A stretch of 64,000 nt of DNA, from NCBI RefSeq assembly GCF_018130505.1, contig NZ_JAFCKH010000009.1, forward strand, positions 310,001-374,000. The letters run 5' to 3'. This document shows positions 61,521-64,000 of this stretch, in pieces. The translations under genes and the position numbers were made by a program. This DNA comes from Bradyrhizobium tropiciagri. Lineage in GTDB: Bacteria > Pseudomonadota > Alphaproteobacteria > Rhizobiales > Xanthobacteraceae. Numbering within the stretch: the stretch's first letter is position 1; every line of letters starts with the position of its first letter. The notes under the pieces were generated by a model. It was not told where the DNA came from. It made no database searches and saw only the letters and a program-made list of their open reading frames with translations.

Positions 61521-62642
61521 TCAAGGGTGAGCGCCGGCATCGGCCTGCAGGATCACGCGCCGCGTTGCCTGGATTTCGCGTTCGACATTCGGCAGGCGAT
61601 CTCGCATGAAGAACAGGCCGTAGAGATCGTGCCGTCGATCGATCCATGGATAGGTTCCGAACGCGCCCGGGCTTGACGCCACGTCGCAGGTCCGGTCGCG
61701 CCGCATCGCTTCGCACCAGTTGCCGAGCGCATATTGCAGCCTGCGCCGCGTCCCGATTGCTTGAACCGCAATGCGCGCGCCGAGCGTCTGCGCACGCTCC
61801 ATCTCCGCGATGGCTTGCTCGGAAAGAATTCGCTTCCCTTCATATCGACCGCCGGCAGCCAGCATGGTGAGGAATTTTCCGTAATCCGCGGCTGTCGTGA
61901 CGAGCCCGCCCTGAAGGTTGGGATTGCGGATCTCCGCGGTGGAAAGCTCGGGCCAAAGTGGATTGCCCCAGGACGTATGCTCCATGCGAAGCGGACGCGC
62001 GATGCGCGCCTCGAACAGTTTGGTCCAGCTTTCTCCCGTGGCTTGCTCGACGAGCGCTCCGGCCACCTGAAATGCGGGGCCTCCGTAGCGGAAGACCGTT
62101 CCGGGTGCATCCTGCAGCGGCAGTCGAGCGATGGCGGAGGCGGAATCCGCCAGCGAAATCCGCGGGTCCTGGCGGATATCCGCCAATCCTCGCAGCCCGC
62201 CCTGGCCCGAGGTGTAGGACAATAGCTGGCGCAGCGTGATCTTGCCGGCGGTGCCGGTGAAGTTCGGCAGCCGCGCCCCGATCGGCTCGTCAAGCGACAG
62301 CTTGCCTTCGTCGACAACGGTCATGACGAGGGCCGCCGCCACCCATTTCGATGCGGAAGCCACCGGGAAGTGCGCGTCCGGATCGATGTCGCCGGCATCG
62401 ACACGATAGAGCTGCTGGCCGTGGCGGAAGACAATCAGCGTCACTCCCCTGATTGCATCCTGCCGGATGATTTTTTCGAGGCTGGCAACGACATCGGCGG
62501 GGGGCGGCATCGGCGCGGCGATGGCAGGAACGAACGCCGCCGCCATCAGGCAAGCCAGGATGATGAGGAGGAGGACGAATAGCGCGTCCCAGAAAATCCG
62601 GGACATGGCTTGTCCGGCCTTCCTCAAGCGTTCGGGCGGCAT
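61521..62642 (-). CDS. class C beta-lactamase-like serine hydrolase
   Basis: 373 residues with an N-terminal membrane segment (FWDALFVLLLIILACLMAAAF), so it is anchored in or beyond the inner membrane. The SxxK motif PVASASKWVAA supplies the catalytic serine, and the YxN-type position reads FRYGGPAF. The family includes esterases and penicillin-binding proteins as well as AmpC. The C-terminal KTG-like element is not clear. Possible starts are 62642 and 62606. Confidence 0.82.
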   Translation of the reverse strand: MPPERLRKAGQAMSRIFWDALFVLLLIILACLMAAAFVPAIAAPMPPPADVVASLEKIIRQDAIRGVTLIVFRHGQQLYRVDAGDIDPDAHFPVASASKWVAAALVMTVVDEGKLSLDEPIGARLPNFTGTAGKITLRQLLSYTSGQGGLRGLADIRQDPRISLADSASAIARLPLQDAPGTVFRYGGPAFQVAGALVEQATGESWTKLFEARIARPLRMEHTSWGNPLWPELSTAEIRNPNLQGGLVTTAADYGKFLTMLAAGGRYEGKRILSEQAIAEMERAQTLGARIAVQAIGTRRRLQYALGNWCEAMRRDRTCDVASSPGAFGTYPWIDRRHDLYGLFFMRDRLPNVEREIQATRRVILQADAGAHP

Positions 62643-62735
62643 GTGTGGGGACTCCTGATGAAGGAGCCATAGTCGATGCGAGCCGCTTCTGCGGTGTGAA
62701 CTGGCGGTAACAGAATGTAACGTGCGGCCGCGGCC

Positions 62736-63998
62736 TCAGTCGGCGGCTGGCAGGGAGAGGATAGCGCAGAGGCCGCCTTCACTCCGGTTCTCGATCTTGA
62801 GCTCTCCGCCCTGACTTTTCGCCAACGCGCTCACGATCGCGAGGCCGAGCCCTGCACCTCCGGTCTGCCGGCTGCGCGAGGGCTCCAGTCGTTCGAATGG
62901 CTTTAGTATCCGCTCCAGTTCATCGCCGGGGATGCCCGGCCCCCGATCCGCAATCGACAGGCGGATCGTGTTGCCTTCCCGCAGCGCGCCGAGTTCGGCG
63001 GTCTTGCCGTAGCGCAGCGCATTGTCCGTCAAATTCGCGAGCATGCGCCGCAGCGCCAGCGGGGCGCATCGCGCGTCGAGACGTTCGGCGGTCGGGGTCT
63101 CGAGCGTGACCGGCTCGCCGATTTCCTGCCTGATCCGCGTCAACGACGCCAGTTCTGCGACAACATCGCAGCGTTCAGGCGGCCTGTCACCGGCAGCCGT
63201 CGTTTCGCGCGCGAAGACCAGCGTGTCGTCGAGCAGCAGGCTCATGTCGTCGAGATCGCGGATCGCACGCGCATGCTGTTGCGGATCGTCGATGAAGTCC
63301 ACCCGCAGCCTGAGACGCGTCAGATAGGTGCGGCAATCGTGGGCGATGGCGGCAAGCATTCTGGTCCGCTCGTTCATCAGGCCGCGTATCGTATGCTTCA
63401 TGTTGTTGAATGCGACTGCAAGCTGGCCGATCTCCGTGGCTCCTGTCGCCGGCAGGTCGGGGGTGTTGATATCGACGGCGAGATCGCGGGTCGCCTGCGC
63501 CAGGTGCCGCGCGGGCAGCACAACCGCGCGAATGCAGTAGAGAAGCACGAGCAGCAGGATCACCGTGGCGGCGCCACCAATGATGGCAAAGCGCGCCACC
63601 AGCCGCTGCAGCAGCATCGGGGCGCGTTCAACCACGAGAAGATCGCCCGTGTGCAGGCGGACGAGCAGACGCACGGCGCCCGGCCGACCCGCCGCGGCGT
63701 ATCCGCGCTCCTGCATTGCCTGGTCGCCGCGCCCTTCGACGCGGAAGTCACGCCCTTCGAGCTCAGCCGCATAGTTGTTATAGAGCCGGGTCAGATAGGG
63801 GGCAGCCTCGTTTTCCGCGAGCGGCTTGGTATCGGGTGACGGCGTTTCCAGATGGACGATCAGGGATCCGATGTTCAGCGCTGCGACCAGCAGGTCGCGC
63901 TGCTGACCGGATGCGGCTTCGAGGGCCCGGGCCATTGCAGCCGCTTCCCGCGGCGAGACGAGACGGAATATCGCGGGTCGGCCGTCCGGCCATATCAC
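62736..63998 (-). CDS. two-component sensor histidine kinase, 5' end outside window
   Basis: The frame is open at the window edge, so the N-terminus is missing. Visible parts are a periplasmic segment, a membrane helix (LVARFAIIGGAATVILLLVLL), HAMP (VVLPARHLAQATRDLAVD), the phosphoacceptor region AAIAHDCRTYLTRLRL with its His, and the ATPase: N box NLTDNALRYG, G1 ADRGPGIPGDE and G2 GAGLGLAIVSA. It resembles EnvZ/OmpR-type osmosensor kinases. The partner regulator should lie just upstream on the minus strand, outside this window. Confidence 0.88.
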   Translation of the reverse strand: MIWPDGRPAIFRLVSPREAAAMARALEAASGQQRDLLVAALNIGSLIVHLETPSPDTKPLAENEAAPYLTRLYNNYAAELEGRDFRVEGRGDQAMQERGYAAAGRPGAVRLLVRLHTGDLLVVERAPMLLQRLVARFAIIGGAATVILLLVLLYCIRAVVLPARHLAQATRDLAVDINTPDLPATGATEIGQLAVAFNNMKHTIRGLMNERTRMLAAIAHDCRTYLTRLRLRVDFIDDPQQHARAIRDLDDMSLLLDDTLVFARETTAAGDRPPERCDVVAELASLTRIRQEIGEPVTLETPTAERLDARCAPLALRRMLANLTDNALRYGKTAELGALREGNTIRLSIADRGPGIPGDELERILKPFERLEPSRSRQTGGAGLGLAIVSALAKSQGGELKIENRSEGGLCAILSLPAAD

Positions 63999-64000
63999 GG

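Noticed and set aside
1-64000. Search for tRNA, rRNA, IS elements and integrases
   Set aside because: No cloverleaf-like tRNA ends, no rRNA-like sequence and no transposase or integrase frame were recognised.

Overview
The window is chromosomal DNA from a high-GC alphaproteobacterium, most probably Bradyrhizobium or a very close relative. The main reasons are a class B3 metallo-beta-lactamase that closely resembles the resident BJP-1 enzyme of Bradyrhizobium, a CYP153-like P450 pair, YcjX/YcjF, the DUF898/M48 pair, many exported proteins of rhizobial type, and palindromic intergenic repeats of the kind scattered through Bradyrhizobium genomes. I see no insertion sequence, integrase, phage gene, CRISPR array, tRNA or rRNA. 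The region reads as ordinary accessory metabolism and signalling on a core chromosome.

Layout. 1-12 kb: the end of a TPR protein, a cold-shock protein, a repeat-rich gap with three tandem ~180-bp units, a sulfite dehydrogenase pair (SorA/SorB-like), a small exported protein with a clear terminator, a membrane adenylate cyclase carrying a 2Fe-2S ferredoxin domain (CyaC-like), a GT83/ArnT-like glycosyltransferase, YcjF/YcjX, a hemolysin III family protein and an SDR. 12-24 kb: a TetR-isochorismatase operon divergent from an HpaB-family flavoprotein with a visible double operator, an unusual trypsin-like/S1-P1 nuclease fusion, benzoylformate decarboxylase, the BJP-like beta-lactamase, a tautomerase, an HxlR/VOC divergent pair, an AHL-lactonase-like hydrolase and HisC.

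24-37 kb: a CoA-ester catabolic operon (acyl-CoA dehydrogenase, CaiB-type CoA-transferase, HTD2/MaoC-type hydratase) with a divergent LysR gene and a CTAT-N11-ATAG box between them; a split sulfopyruvate/phosphonopyruvate decarboxylase-like TPP enzyme; a second adenylate cyclase (Cache-HAMP type); an ABC substrate-binding protein; a TPR-methyltransferase; a WG-repeat protein; and a small lipoprotein. 37-46 kb: two tandem P450s, DUF898 plus M48 protease, and a tandem duplication of a long-period RTX-like protein together with its leader.

46-64 kb: a branched-chain amino acid binding protein, a lipoprotein plus lysine-rich protein pair, an epoxide hydrolase, several small proteins (one apparently frameshifted), a LysR regulator, a membrane-anchored nuclease-like protein whose N-terminus resembles Tim44, DUF2927, an L,D-transpeptidase, a third TPP enzyme followed by a small PD-(D/E)XK-like protein, an ABC transporter with an unusual signature motif, a class C beta-lactamase-like hydrolase and a truncated sensor kinase at the edge.

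The genes do not form one large system. They are short operons with local regulators. The best candidates for something undescribed are the protease-nuclease fusion (15163-17529), the duplicated long-period RTX proteins (42718-45370), the Tim44-like/SNase chimera (52748-53341) and the ferredoxin-bearing cyclase (4201-5946). All functional calls come from reading motifs by eye; no database search was run.
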